Shown here piece by piece: positions 33,301-44,195 of a stretch of DNA of 64,000 nucleotides (position 1 is its first letter; every line of letters starts with the position of its first letter). This DNA is from Struthio camelus. Taxonomy: Eukaryota > Chordata > Aves > Struthioniformes > Struthionidae. The notes below the pieces were generated by a model. It saw only the letters and a list, made by a program, of their open reading frames with translations. It ran no database searches and was not told the origin of the DNA. Position numbers and translations under genes: made by a program. Where the stretch lies: NCBI RefSeq assembly GCF_040807025.1, contig NC_090964.1, forward strand, positions 7,960,214 to 8,024,213, read 5' to 3'.

Positions 33301-35694
33301 TAGCGGTACATACAACTGGCTTTCCCTTATAACTAGTCTGCTTAATACTGACCAGAGCAATAAAGAGAAAGGATTTCATTTGTAAAAACGCTCGTTAATC
33401 CAAAGCCAATCCTGTACAACAACACAGTAAGAGGAGCTTCCCGTTTAGAGAACATCAAGGAGTCGGCATGTTCCTCAGCAGTCAGCCAAAGGCTGCTCCT
33501 CAGAGGAGTGAACAAGTCCTCAAAAAAACTGCATAAATAAAATTCACCTGGTTGCCCAAGACAGTACCCTAACCTGAGTCCTCATTCAGAGATTTTAGAA
33601 GAAATGAACGCTAGTGTTAGAGCAGACTCGCACCTCGGTTCGGATTCAGTTTTTGTGAAGCCTGACAAATTGCTGTCAACAACATGAAATGTGCATCAGC
33701 TACTTCCTGTTTCTACAGTCAAAAGAAATAAAGATGGGACAACTAAATTAAGAACATACCACAGTTTATTTCTGAACTGACATTGCACTATCCCAGGGGA
33801 TCAGCTACCAGATGATTTCAAGCATTTATATCTTCCAAAAGCCCAAACAATTATTTTGTTCTAAAACAGTTCAGCTGACTGAGTGAAGAATCATTTGAAG
33901 CAAGACAGGACTCAAAGGACTGATTTTAGAGTGAGTTGTCAGGGCTAGAAACGAATACAAGACAGCTATTGGTAGTCCCAAAAGCTGCCAAGACAGAAAT
34001 TTCTGCTGTTTATAGTACAGCAATATTTGTTGATGCTGGTCCAGAACCCACGGTGCCTACTCCTGGTATTTCAGCTCAACTTTGTTTAGAAAACTAAGAC
34101 TGCTTTAAAAAAAAGAAAGAAAAATCCATCTGGACCCTATTTAAGCTCTCCCAAATAACAAAGCCTACTGAAGTTGTTAAAAAACGTTATTTGGCATGTT
34201 TACCCAGACATTAAGAGAGGTTAAAAGTAGCACTTTACTCCACTAGAGCAAACATGAGGACTCCTTCTTCATCACAATTACACAAAATAGGAGATTTGCA
34301 CTTGCCAGACTTACTGTCCTCTTTCATTTCCATTCCCCAGTCAGGACGATGAGTCCACCAGGGAAGTAACTAAGGATCTCAAATCTAAGCTAAATTGGAT
34401 ACCATACAAGCTCTCTATCAGGAATCCAGAGCTCCGACCCTTGTCGGCATCTCTCCTGAGCCGTGCCTGCTCAAGCAGAAGCTGCTGGGCTGAAGTTTGT
34501 TACATGAAAAATAAGGGGTATTTGGGGCTTTCAGAAAGCTCAGCAATATTCTGGAAACACGAGGATCGCCTTAGGACACATTCTACTTTTTTGTAGGTGG
34601 TTCTGTAGGAAGAGAAATGGGATACAGCAGTTTCTCAATGCTGCTGCTTCACAGTTGTCCAGTGATGTGCATCTACAGCCCAGCTACCAATGACTTCCAG
34701 AACCTGATGTGCAAAATCCTGTGACTTGATGCATGAAACGTCTCTATCATTTTTTTTCATTTCACTGCCACAGAAAACCAAGGCAACCAGTTTGTCCCAC
34801 GACCCTGTCCTATTCACCACCAAGATGTAATAGGTAAACAGAAATGTCAGCAATAGACTACAGAGAAAAAAAAAAAAAAAACCCCAACACAGCAATATGT
34901 AAAGAGCCCCTGGCGTTCTGATGGACAAACTGGTCCTTGCTACAGAAACATCCTTGCCTGAGGCTGCAGACAAAGCACTCCTGGAGGTGAAGACTGGAGA
35001 CGTGACTCGAGCACGCCTCCACTGCCCGCCTGAGTCACGGGGGACCGCCAGCCCCGCCAAGCTACAGGCCCGGCTCGCTCCCCGACCTGCCTGCTCGTCG
35101 CGTCCCGGGCGCACAGGCCCGAACCGAGGCACGAAGGCCGCGGCCAGCCGCCGGGGGCCGGGCAGCCGCCCGCACGCCCAGGGCTCCGGGCTGCGGGCAG
35201 CGCAGGGGCAGGCGGGGCCCAACTCCCCTTCAGCGGCACGACCGCGGCGGCGCAGCCCTCCGCCGCGGCCGCCGGCCCCACGGCGACGCCGGCCAAGCCC
35301 CGACACCCGAGCGCCGGCCGCCGGGGAAGCGCTGCACTGACCGGCGGCCGCCCCCGCCCGCCGCAGGTAACGGAAACCGCCCCGAGCCGCCCGCAGCGAG
35401 CGACGCCTTTCACCCACGCTCGCTGCCGCTGGGCGGAACGACTCGAAACCGCCCGCTTTAATCCGGTTACCGGCGCGGCAGAGCCGGACGGAATCTCCCC
35501 CGCCCGGCCCGGCCCGGCCCGGCCCGGTCCGGTCCGATCCCGGCCTCCCGCCGCCCCCGGGGCAAGGCCCGCCCGCCCGCCAGCCAGCACGGCCCCGGGG
35601 GCGGAGCGGAGCGGCGCCCCCCCGCCGGGCCGGGCCGGGCCGGGGCTGGGAGCAGGGCCGGGGCCGGGACCGGGGCCGCCACCGCCGCGCTCAC
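30347..35694 (-). other. CAP1: CAP1 5' UTR intron (about 5.3 kb)
   Basis: Coding exon 2 begins only 8 bases upstream of the ATG (acceptor at 30355-30356), so the leader is split and this intron reaches back to the noncoding first exon ending at 35695. It is mostly AT-rich, unlike the flanking GC-rich DNA. It contains a G17 run at 32755-32771. No coding sequence is recognised. Confidence 0.75.
32755..32771 (+). repeat. G17 homopolymer
   Basis: Seventeen G in a row inside the CAP1 leader intron (C-run in the transcript). It could form a G-quadruplex on the plus strand; a likely assembly weak point. Confidence 0.85.
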
Positions 35695-35900
35695 CTCCGC
35701 GCCGCGCTCTCGCTCTCCGCTTCCGCCCGGCGCCGCCCAGCAAACCCCGCGCCCGCCGCTTCCGGCCCCCGCCCCGCGCGCCGGAAGTGCGCGCGGCGCG
35801 GCGCGGACCGGGCGGAGCCCCGGGATTGGCGGAGGGGCGGGGCAGGTGGGCGGGACTTCGCTCGGGGGCGTGGCCGTGGGGGTGGGCTGAGTGCCCCTTG
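34980..35900 (-). promoter_or_regulatory. CAP1: CAP1 promoter CpG island
   Basis: Extremely CpG-dense DNA with tandem GGCCC pentamers at about 35508-35530. Two ETS-type CCGGAA motifs flank the inferred start (about 35758 and 35780), and ATTGG at 35825-35829 reads as a CCAAT box on minus. There is no TATA box, consistent with a housekeeping promoter. Confidence 0.7.
35695..35790 (-). other. CAP1: CAP1 noncoding first exon (predicted)
   Basis: On minus, GCGGCGCGGAG is followed by the donor GTGAGCG at 35693-35694 and beyond, inside the CpG island upstream of the coding exons. The 5' limit is a guess; the donor is clear and the position fits a CAP1 leader exon. Confidence 0.55.
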
Positions 35901-36300
35901 AGGGGGGGGCTGAGCTCCCCAGGGAGGGGTCCCCTGAGGTCCCCAGAGAGGGGCTGGGACCCACAGAGGGGCTCAGGTAGGGCCTGAGCTTCCCCAGAGA
36001 GGGGCTGGGGGTCCTCTGGGGGGCCTGAGGTCCCCAGGGAGGGGCTAGGACCTCCAGAGAGGGGCTTAGGGAGGGCCTGAGCTCCCCAGAGAAGGGCTGG
36101 GGGTCCTTTGGGGGGTCAGGACCTGTGGAGAGGGGCTCAGGGAGGGCCTGAGCCCCCCTGAGAGGGTCTAGGGGTCTGCTGGGGGGGGGGCTGAGGTCCC
36201 CAGAGAGGGGCTGGGACACACAGAGAGGGGCTCAGGGAGGGCCTGATCCCCCCAGGGAGGGGCTAGGGGTCCCCTGGGGGGCCTGTAGAGGGGAGGGGGA
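35880..36300. repeat. Compound G-rich minisatellite beside the CAP1 promoter
   Basis: Repeated blocks built on CCCCAGAGAGGGGCTGGG and CTCAGGGAGGGCCTGAG. They alternate as a longer unit (about 50 bases) and a shorter one (about 40 bases), together about 90 bases, repeated roughly four times with divergence. It begins just upstream of the CAP1 start. Confidence 0.75.
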
Positions 36301-37237
36301 GGCCTGGGGAGCCCTGGGTTTCTCAAGAGGTCTAGGGCCCCAGAGAGGGGTTGGGAGATGGGATGGTTTAGGGGGCTGGGACCCCTGGGCATGGGGCTAG
36401 GCTGGAGGTTGGGGCTCTAGTGAAGTGGCTAGGGGCTATTCCCTGGGACCCCCAGCATGGGACTGGGGGGGACAGTGGTCCCCTTAGGGATGGTGAAGCT
36501 GTTGTAGAGGGGAAGAGGACTTCTCTGGGAAGGTACTTCCAGGGCAGAATCGGGGTTTGGAGCATGAATACCCCTCAAAAGAGGTGGAAAGGTCAACACA
36601 TTGGGGCTTCCTTCCCCTCAGCAATGGTGTCACGCCGCATGGTGGGGAACTGAGGTCAGGGCCCCCTCTGAGCTAGGTCTGATGGATGTGGGATGGGAGA
36701 AAAGCCCTCTTGGGGGCTATTTACAATTGAAACAGCTGCACACTTTCCTCAGGATACATCCTTGGCGGCTGGCACAGATCCGGAGATGCTCTTAAGTGTC
36801 CAGGGAGGCACTCCTGGCATCCTGCTCAACAGCAGCACTTGGCTGGGACACAAGCCATTTCCGCTCCAGCTGAAGCCAAAAGAGCAGAAAGTTCCCTCAC
36901 CGAGGAGCCTAGGTAAGCAAAAGCTGCAAGGTGAACTGGGCTAAATGTGAGTTAAATCTGGGCTGACAGTGGGAAATGCTTTTTGCATGAGGAGGTGCAA
37001 CTGTACTTCCCTGGGGAAGGACAGGCCAGGAAACTGGAGATCTTTTGTCCTGGTGCTGCTCGTGTTCTGTGCCAGGGAGCTTTTTATTGCTGGTCTACGC
37101 ATGGTAAAGATAAATCTTTTTATTTTTTGCTTGTGCCGGCTTATCTGAACCTCAGCACTTTGCAGAAGGAACCTTCTACAAGACTCTCTTACGTTGCTGG
37201 GTATGCAGCACTTTGGAGCCTTGTTGTGCTCAGAGAC

Positions 37238-37335
37238 CTTTGATCTGAGGGTCTCAAAGCGCTTGGCAGAGGGTGGATAAATATTGTTATCCTGGCTTTG
37301 TTGCTGGAGAGACCAAGAATGGAGAGGTCAAGGGA
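37238..37335 (+). mobile_element. Probable MIR/L2-type tail fragment
   Basis: CTCAAAGCGCTTGGCAGA followed by AATATTGTTATCCTGGCTTT and a degraded GATGGAGAAAC-like stretch resembles the shared 3' core of MIR and L2 elements (CTCAAAGCGCTTTACA ... ATTATTATCCCCATTTTA). Confidence 0.45.
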
Positions 37336-39596
37336 AAAATTACTCAGCATCAGGAAGAGGTCCCTGGAGTCAACGCTGGCTTGTTCCTACACAAGGCTCC
37401 ACTGTCTGCTTTTACCATTATAGCGGGACTTGCTGTTAAAAAAAGGTGTTTGCTGCCACAGTTAAAGAAGGGGCAAGGGTCATGCCTGTCTGCTGCAAGG
37501 ACAGGAGCTTTCCTCTGCATTTTCAGATCCCCAGAAGCAGGAGGTGAAGCTGCCCTCTGAGTTCAGGGTTTGTGCATGGAAAAACAGACTGAGCATCTCC
37601 CCCTGAGAAGGCTGGGGCCCGTTTACAGAATGAGAAGGAGGAGAAACCCAGTGAGGTCTGCTGACTTTACCACTGCTTCCTGCCCTCTCCTCTGCTACCA
37701 TAGATGGTAATATCTGCTGCAACAGCCGCTCAGCAAAGTAGGAATGGGGGACGAGTCACCATGGTGTTGCCTCAGAGCTCCTGAGTTGAGCCAGAGCTCT
37801 GGGCTTTGCCTGGGGTCCCTGACAGGGGAAGGCAAGAAGGGGGGCTGCATTGCTGGGAATTGCCAGAAGGACTGGGAGCAGGCGAGCGGGGCTCTACTGA
37901 CATCTAGTGAGGTTGTCTCCACAAGGTTTGTGTTCCCTCTGTGCTGGGGAGGCATTGAAAACCTTCAGGCTTTGCTTTTGTGGGCTCTGAGGATGAGCAG
38001 CAAGCTGATAGCACCTGCGTCTTGTTGGTGAAGACTGCAGCTCTTGTAACCCTCTTCCCCTCTGCACAACCCCTTGGCTCCTGGCCAGCTGCCTTGGAAG
38101 ATCACACAGGGCTGAGTAGCCTCCGAGATCTGAACCGTTGCCCTCACGTTTTCCTTCCTAGTTAGGCTGAGGCCAATAGAGGAGGCAAGAGCAGTTCCTC
38201 TGCAGTCACCTGGATGGTCTGCCTGACATAATCAGACACTGTGCCTGATGGCCCCCTTGCTGTCCCAGGTGCTCTGTGTACGGGGGCTTCTGCTCATAAC
38301 TGATGCATTTTCTGTTTTTCTTGCTCTATTTTCCACCATGCCAGTGTCTGTCTGCCTCTTGCAGCTCTCTCTGTCTCTGACTGCATCACGATGAGACTCT
38401 TTTGGAGCTATCAGTTAATATGGTATGAAATGGAAGGTAAAACTACCTCTTTTCTGCGCATTCAGTAGCTTGGACCATCCTATGGATAAGTCCAGTCCCA
38501 ACCTGCTTTGGGAGAACATGTTCACACTGGGTGGGAATCCAGAGGGAAGTGTGGGGTCCACAGTCTGTCCTCACATGGGCTGGTCAAGTCAGGCCAGGCC
38601 TGGCTGGTCACAGCAATAAAACACAAGCCACGTTCTACTTTGGAGGCGGCTGCTTTGCTGATACATAGACAAGCAGTAATCCTGCTGGGTTGCGCAGGTA
38701 GCACCCATCCTCCCAGGCTGCTTTCATGAAGGGGAAGTGAAACTGGGGAGAGGAACTAGAAACAACCAAAGAAGTAGGGAGAGGAAGAAAGCTTCCCAGC
38801 GGTGGAGCACTGGGGATATCGCAAGGGAATCCCATCCCCTAGCTTGTTTGCTTCTGGGGTGGGTCTATTCAGCTGAACATTGTTCCTGGAGGAACAAAGA
38901 TCAAGATCCTGGTAAGACTGAGTCACCGAAGCACTGCCTGTATGAGATCTGCTGTAAACCAGGTCAGCACTCAGTAGAGGATCTGAGTGCTGGTAAACCA
39001 GTATGTGGCTGTCCCAGTACCCTGTTTCCAGGACAAAGCTTCTAGCTTCCCCACGCTGCTGCCAGGCGGTTGGTGCCTTGTCTCCCTCTCCTCCAAGGGC
39101 TATGGGGGTATCTGCTCCTAATCCCAGATGCCCATCACCCTGCCTAGCAGGATGGAGGCCTGGTTGTTTCCATCTGAGCCCTGCTCCTTAGCCCAGTCTC
39201 GCTCTTTGCAACAATCATCAGCAGTGAGCTCTGCCCCCAAAGAAGATCTAGCCCAGTGGTAGTTTTTTAAAAGTGCTTCCTTTTAGCCATGAAATACATT
39301 GCATTTGTGGCCCTTAGGTGGCCCCCTTATGCTAGCTGTGAAGCAGAACACTTGTTCCCTCTGTGTAGTGCTGCGATGGGGGCACTTATCTGTGCCCCAG
39401 CCCAGGTCCTTGTGGTGCTTAGCAGCCTCTGAATCCTCTGCAGAGGGCAAATAGTCCTGACAGGGGCAAAGACAGGCCTTTGCCTTAACCCCATTCCCTG
39501 AGCCACCTCTGATTAAACCAAAGTCTGAGCCTTGACCTGCCTTCAGCAGTTCATGTTCCAGCAAAGCAATTTATAGCTTCATTCCTGGGAAAAGCT

Positions 39597-39643
39597 TTTT
39601 TTGTTTGTTTGTTTTTTTGTTTTGTTTTTTGTTTTGTTTTTTG
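39597..39643. repeat. GTTT-type simple repeat
   Basis: A T-rich tract of GTTT and GTTTTTT units. Low-complexity DNA; it could be the tail of a reverse-transcribed insertion, but no body is recognisable beside it. Confidence 0.8.
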
Positions 39644-42600
39644 TAGCAGCATATCTCATCTTAGTGCTACATTAATTTCTGGCCACGTACGGAAGTGCCG
39701 AGGCTGCACATGCCACTGGAAGCTGTGGTTTTGTAAAACATTAACAAAGGCCTGCCAAAGCAGGCCGGTAGTCTTCAGTCCCTGTTTGCAGATGAGGTGC
39801 GTGACCTCAGCTGGGTGACACAGCCAAGGTGACCCCCGGGGCTGGCTGAACCCAGCAATACCTCTGTCAGGCGGTCCCTCGGCCAGAACGCAGCCCGCAG
39901 GCAGATCGGCGCGCCGGGAGGCAGGCCTGCTCGCCACCACCCCCGCGGTGCCCGAGTGCCACCCTGCTCCTGCCGTCCTGCTTCTGCTCCAAACGTTTCC
40001 TGGCTGAGCTGGATCCGTTCCCTGACCAGTGGCCCAGAGAGCGTGCCAGCACAGCGGGGTGGCTGCGCTCTCGAACGAGCACCTCTTTCCGTGAGAGCTC
40101 CTGCCTGGTTCAGCTTGAAGCCACCATGACACCAGACCCCGGTGGTTTCTGCCTGCTTCCTCGGCAGCTCGGGGCTTGCGGGTTCTTCCAGCCCGGGGGC
40201 CTCTTATCGCAGGGGCCGAGGGAAAACCGTCCCCCGCTAGCAGCTGTCTGAAAGTTTCATAAATCTCTCTCTGCGAGATAAGCCTGAAGCTCTTTGCCCT
40301 TTTCCTGTGGATAAGGAGGGCAGTTCCTGCCCTCTGCAGGGAAAGACTTTTCACACTTCCACTTATCCGCCTTTGGGTAAACTGTGGCTGGTGTTACCTC
40401 AAAAACCATCTTTTTGGATCTCTGATCAAGTCTGGTGCTGCTGCTCCGATCCCTCCAGACTCTCTTGAAGCATGTCGACACCGTCCGGGAGGGGATCCAC
40501 CTCTTTGGCATTGCCACCGTTGGTGACAGAGGAGGCAATTGCTATTTGGCTGGTTCCCGGGCTGCCCTCCTTGGAGACCCTGCCATGACTCGTGGCTGCT
40601 TGGGTTTTGTCCCCTTGGAGCAGCAAGTGCCCTGTGGCCAGGGTGAAGGTTTCTGCCTGTTTCTTGCCAGTCACCTCCCAGTCCACCCCCCTCCCTGTGC
40701 GTGTCCAGCCCAATGGCACATCGCTGGCTCACTGCTGGGCTGCCCAGCGGTGCAGGCAGCATCCTGAACTGCCTCGCTGAGAGCTGTGTGTTGCGCACCA
40801 GTCCGGGCTCAGCCGCGCATGCTGGGTGCACTGGGCACCAGCACCCAGCAGGTTTCTCCAGGGCTTGCGCAAGCCTCGCAGCTGGACTCGAGGCCCTGGG
40901 AAGGGTACGGGAGTGCCCTAACGTATGGTTCCCTGGCTCTGCTAGATGCAGGGCCTGCTTGGGGGCTGTTGAAAAGGCTCTTTAGGTCGGACCTCCCCAG
41001 CTGCAGGTCGCTGCAGTGTAACAGACACCAACAGCCCTGAGCACAAGGAGCGATTCCCCTCGGTGACCCTGCAGTCAGCCCTCCCGAGGAACAGGACCTA
41101 GCAGGAGCTCCTGCCCAGCCTTGCTGAACCAGCTCAAATCCCAAAAGCTCCCCTGGATGGAAGCACTAGGAAAAGCTGCTCCTGTCCATCAGGTCCCGGC
41201 TCATCCAGTGGGGAGGTGGGTGTCTGCGGCAGCCTGCCTTCCCTGCTGACCAGCGAGCCCCATGGGTGCCCCAGGCCTGGGTGGCACCAGGCTCTTGCAG
41301 CCAGCCCTGCTGTCTGTGCCGTGGCAGTCAAAAGACTTGTTCCCTTGCAAAAAAAAAAAAAAAGAGGGGGGGAATGAGACAACCTGGTTCCCTGAGCAAA
41401 ACAGAAACCCTCTGTCCCCTCCCAGTGCAGGCAGCGATGCCCTGCAGTTCAGGGAGGGCTCCCTTGGCCCCCATCAGCCAGCCCATGAAACCCACTGCCC
41501 CAGGAGCCTGCTAAAGCCCCTCAGCTGGGAATCAGGCTGATTCCTCACACCCACATACAGTTTTAGTACAGCACAACCCCAGCCCATATGCCGTTAGTGG
41601 CAGCAGCTCAGCAGGTGCTGAGTACACAGCTGACACCAGCATTTTCCATGTTCTGGCTTTGATTTCCCAGGACCAGCTCTGCTTGGCTGTCCGCCTGTCA
41701 GCTCCGACGTGTGGTTCACCCGCTCGGCCCAGAGGACGCAGCAGCGACGCAACTCCGGCTCTGGAGGGAGGCACTCCCCAGCAGTTTGACTGTATCTGCT
41801 TCCTCGTGAAGGTTAGTAGAGATGAAGCTGCAGCACAACACGCTGTCGGTGCGGCAGCATCGCCCCACGCAGCACAGGCCGGGCAAGTTTCCCGTGCCAG
41901 AGTGCCTTTCCTCGCGCCCCAGGCACTGTTTCCCTCCGTGCTCAGTGTGAAAGGCCTCTGTAATCGCAACTGCAAGACATGGTCTTTGCTTAGAGGCTGG
42001 AGTTTTGCCCAGGGCTCAGTGGAGTTAACTCTTACGATCATTTTTCCCCCATCCTATTTTCTTAAAAGCCTCGGAGAGAGGTGAGTTCAGCTAGGAATTT
42101 CTGGGCCCAATTTCAAGCTCTGTGTTTTTAGCCTCTTGAGCTGGCTGCAGAAAGCCTGAACACAGGCTCTTCATGAGCTGCCCAGAGCCTGAAAACAGGA
42201 GGAAGAATAAAAGGAAAACCCGACTTTTGTTGAAACTCTTTGCAAAAGAGGTCAGCAGCAGTTTTTCATAAAACCTCTGAGCCAGCCAGACCACAGGGAC
42301 AAGCAGGACTGCTCACAAACCAGGAACGGGACAGGGGTTAGTACCTTTGCTGCGATCAAGCTCTGTACGGAGCTGGCACAAGAGCACTGCCCTTCTCTTG
42401 CTGAAAGGGCACGTGTCCACCCTACCTGCCCTGCTGCCAGTCCCTGGTTTGGCCTGTCAGTGTTGGGGCTGATGGTGGCACCTCAGTCCCTCTGCAAGCC
42501 CTGTCCTGGCCCTGGGGGAGCAGGTAGCACCGGGACAGTGGCTAACGCTGCCTCTTGCCCCAAAGCCAGCTCCCAGCCTCCCTGAGCCTGTGCCACCCCG

Positions 42601-43599
42601 GTGCTCTGGGAACCATCTCCCTTCTCCTTTCCAGCCCTTTTGCTCCTTCCCACTCCCCCACCACTGTGGCCGAGCAGGGCCTGCGTAAGCATTCCCAGCT
42701 AAGGCCTAATCCCTCTTGCTATTTTTAAAACCCCTGCCTCACTCCAGGCCTTTTTTTTCCCCCCACATTTGGGTGCATGAGCTGTTTACCTCTCAAGCCC
42801 CCACCTTGTGCAAAGGAGCTGCTCTTGCCTCAAGCACCAGCTCCACTAATTTCTTGTTGGTGTCAGAGATGTGCAGGAGGCTTAATGAAAGGAGGTGGCC
42901 CGGAGGGTGGCTGTAGGGATGGAGCAGCAGAGGGCAGAGCTATCGCGCTCCCCTCACTCTTCAGGCATTCGCCCCAACTGCACTGGCAGCTACTCTGTCT
43001 CCGCTGCATGGTGCCCATGCCCCAGCCTCGCTCCAGGCGGCATTTCCCCTATCCGTTACACTTGTTGCTGCAGGATTGCATTGCTCTTGCAGAGCAGGGA
43101 GGGCAAGGCTCTCACCACTTCTGCTTTAGAGAGGAATGTGAGAGCATGGTATAAATATCCACAGCCTTGATGAAAGCCATTGCAAAGATTAGCGCTTGCA
43201 CAGCAATCCACCAAGGGAGAAAGCGTTGAGTGTCACACACAGCCCACATTCCCTTTCTGTTCCCCAGCTGCCTCTCCTGTTTCCAGCCCTGGGCTCAATC
43301 TCTGCCACCGGCACTTTCATTTCATTCCTCCCTCCACCCCCGTTCCCTCTTGAAAGGAAGGAAATAATAGGCCCTTTGTTGGGTTGCTGCGGTGCAGGCA
43401 CTGAGCAAGCAAGGAGCCGCACGGGGCGAGGGGCTGCTGGCCACGGCCGCCTGCCTGGATTACGGCATTCCAGCGCCTCGGCTTGTGGGAAGTTGGGCTC
43501 ATGGCATGTGGAAGGACCTTGGCTCTGGCTTGCTAACATCCACAAAAAGGCAGCCAAACACAGAAATTCCCCACACCAGCTCTGCTGACTTTATGTAAA

Positions 43600-44195
43600 T
43601 TAATAGGTCCTTGAGTTTGGTTTCTGTACAGACATATACAAATAAGAAACAGCTTCATATTTACATTAAGTTAATCAATTAGGCTCTATAAAAACAACAA
43701 AAGAACAGCTCTTTCTAAATTAGTGTCTTATGTACAGACAGCAGAGGTTAGCTCACATCCTTGGCGCGTTCACATTGACAGTGTAATGTACACTAACCTT
43801 TACCCCCTGTCCCACAGGTGAGTGCCACGCGGACTGGTCCCTCGCGGTCCCAGCACAGACGGGCAGCAGGCACAAGTGTCATGAGCAAAAGGACTTTAAG
43901 CCTGGGCTTTTCTGCTCCCCGGGGCCCGGCAGGGAATAGTGTTTTTCCCCCTCTCTCGTGGGGCACGCTAGTACCACAGGTCAATTTGTGTAATGTACAC
44001 TACCAGCGCTCTGTGGATCCCATGGAAGGCACAAGACCAGCACAGATCTCATGTTCGAGGCGATGGTGGATGCTCTGCCCAGCTCCTCCTCGGCACTCCT
44101 CAGCAGCGTACGCCTACAGCAGCGCGAGGCTGCTCCAGCCCCTGGCCAAGTCCTTCGAAAAGCCCCAGGGGTAAACGGAGGGACCCAGCCTGGGG
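43600..44195 (-). other. MFSD2A: MFSD2A 3' UTR (approximate)
   Basis: DNA downstream of the stop codon with no other gene, becoming AT-rich toward 43600-43700. No perfect AATAAA was found on minus in that stretch; CATAAA at about 43589-43594 is a weak candidate signal. Limits are approximate. Confidence 0.35.

Larger units (their letters stand above)
36301..43600. other. Intergenic region between CAP1 promoter and MFSD2A 3' end
   Basis: About 7 kb with no recognisable gene. It includes possible MIR-type fragments at about 37238-37335 and 39779-39835, a GTTT-rich tract at 39597-39643, and several uninterrupted frames that resemble no protein I know. The right end passes into the MFSD2A 3' UTR, whose exact end I could not fix. 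Confidence 0.5.
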
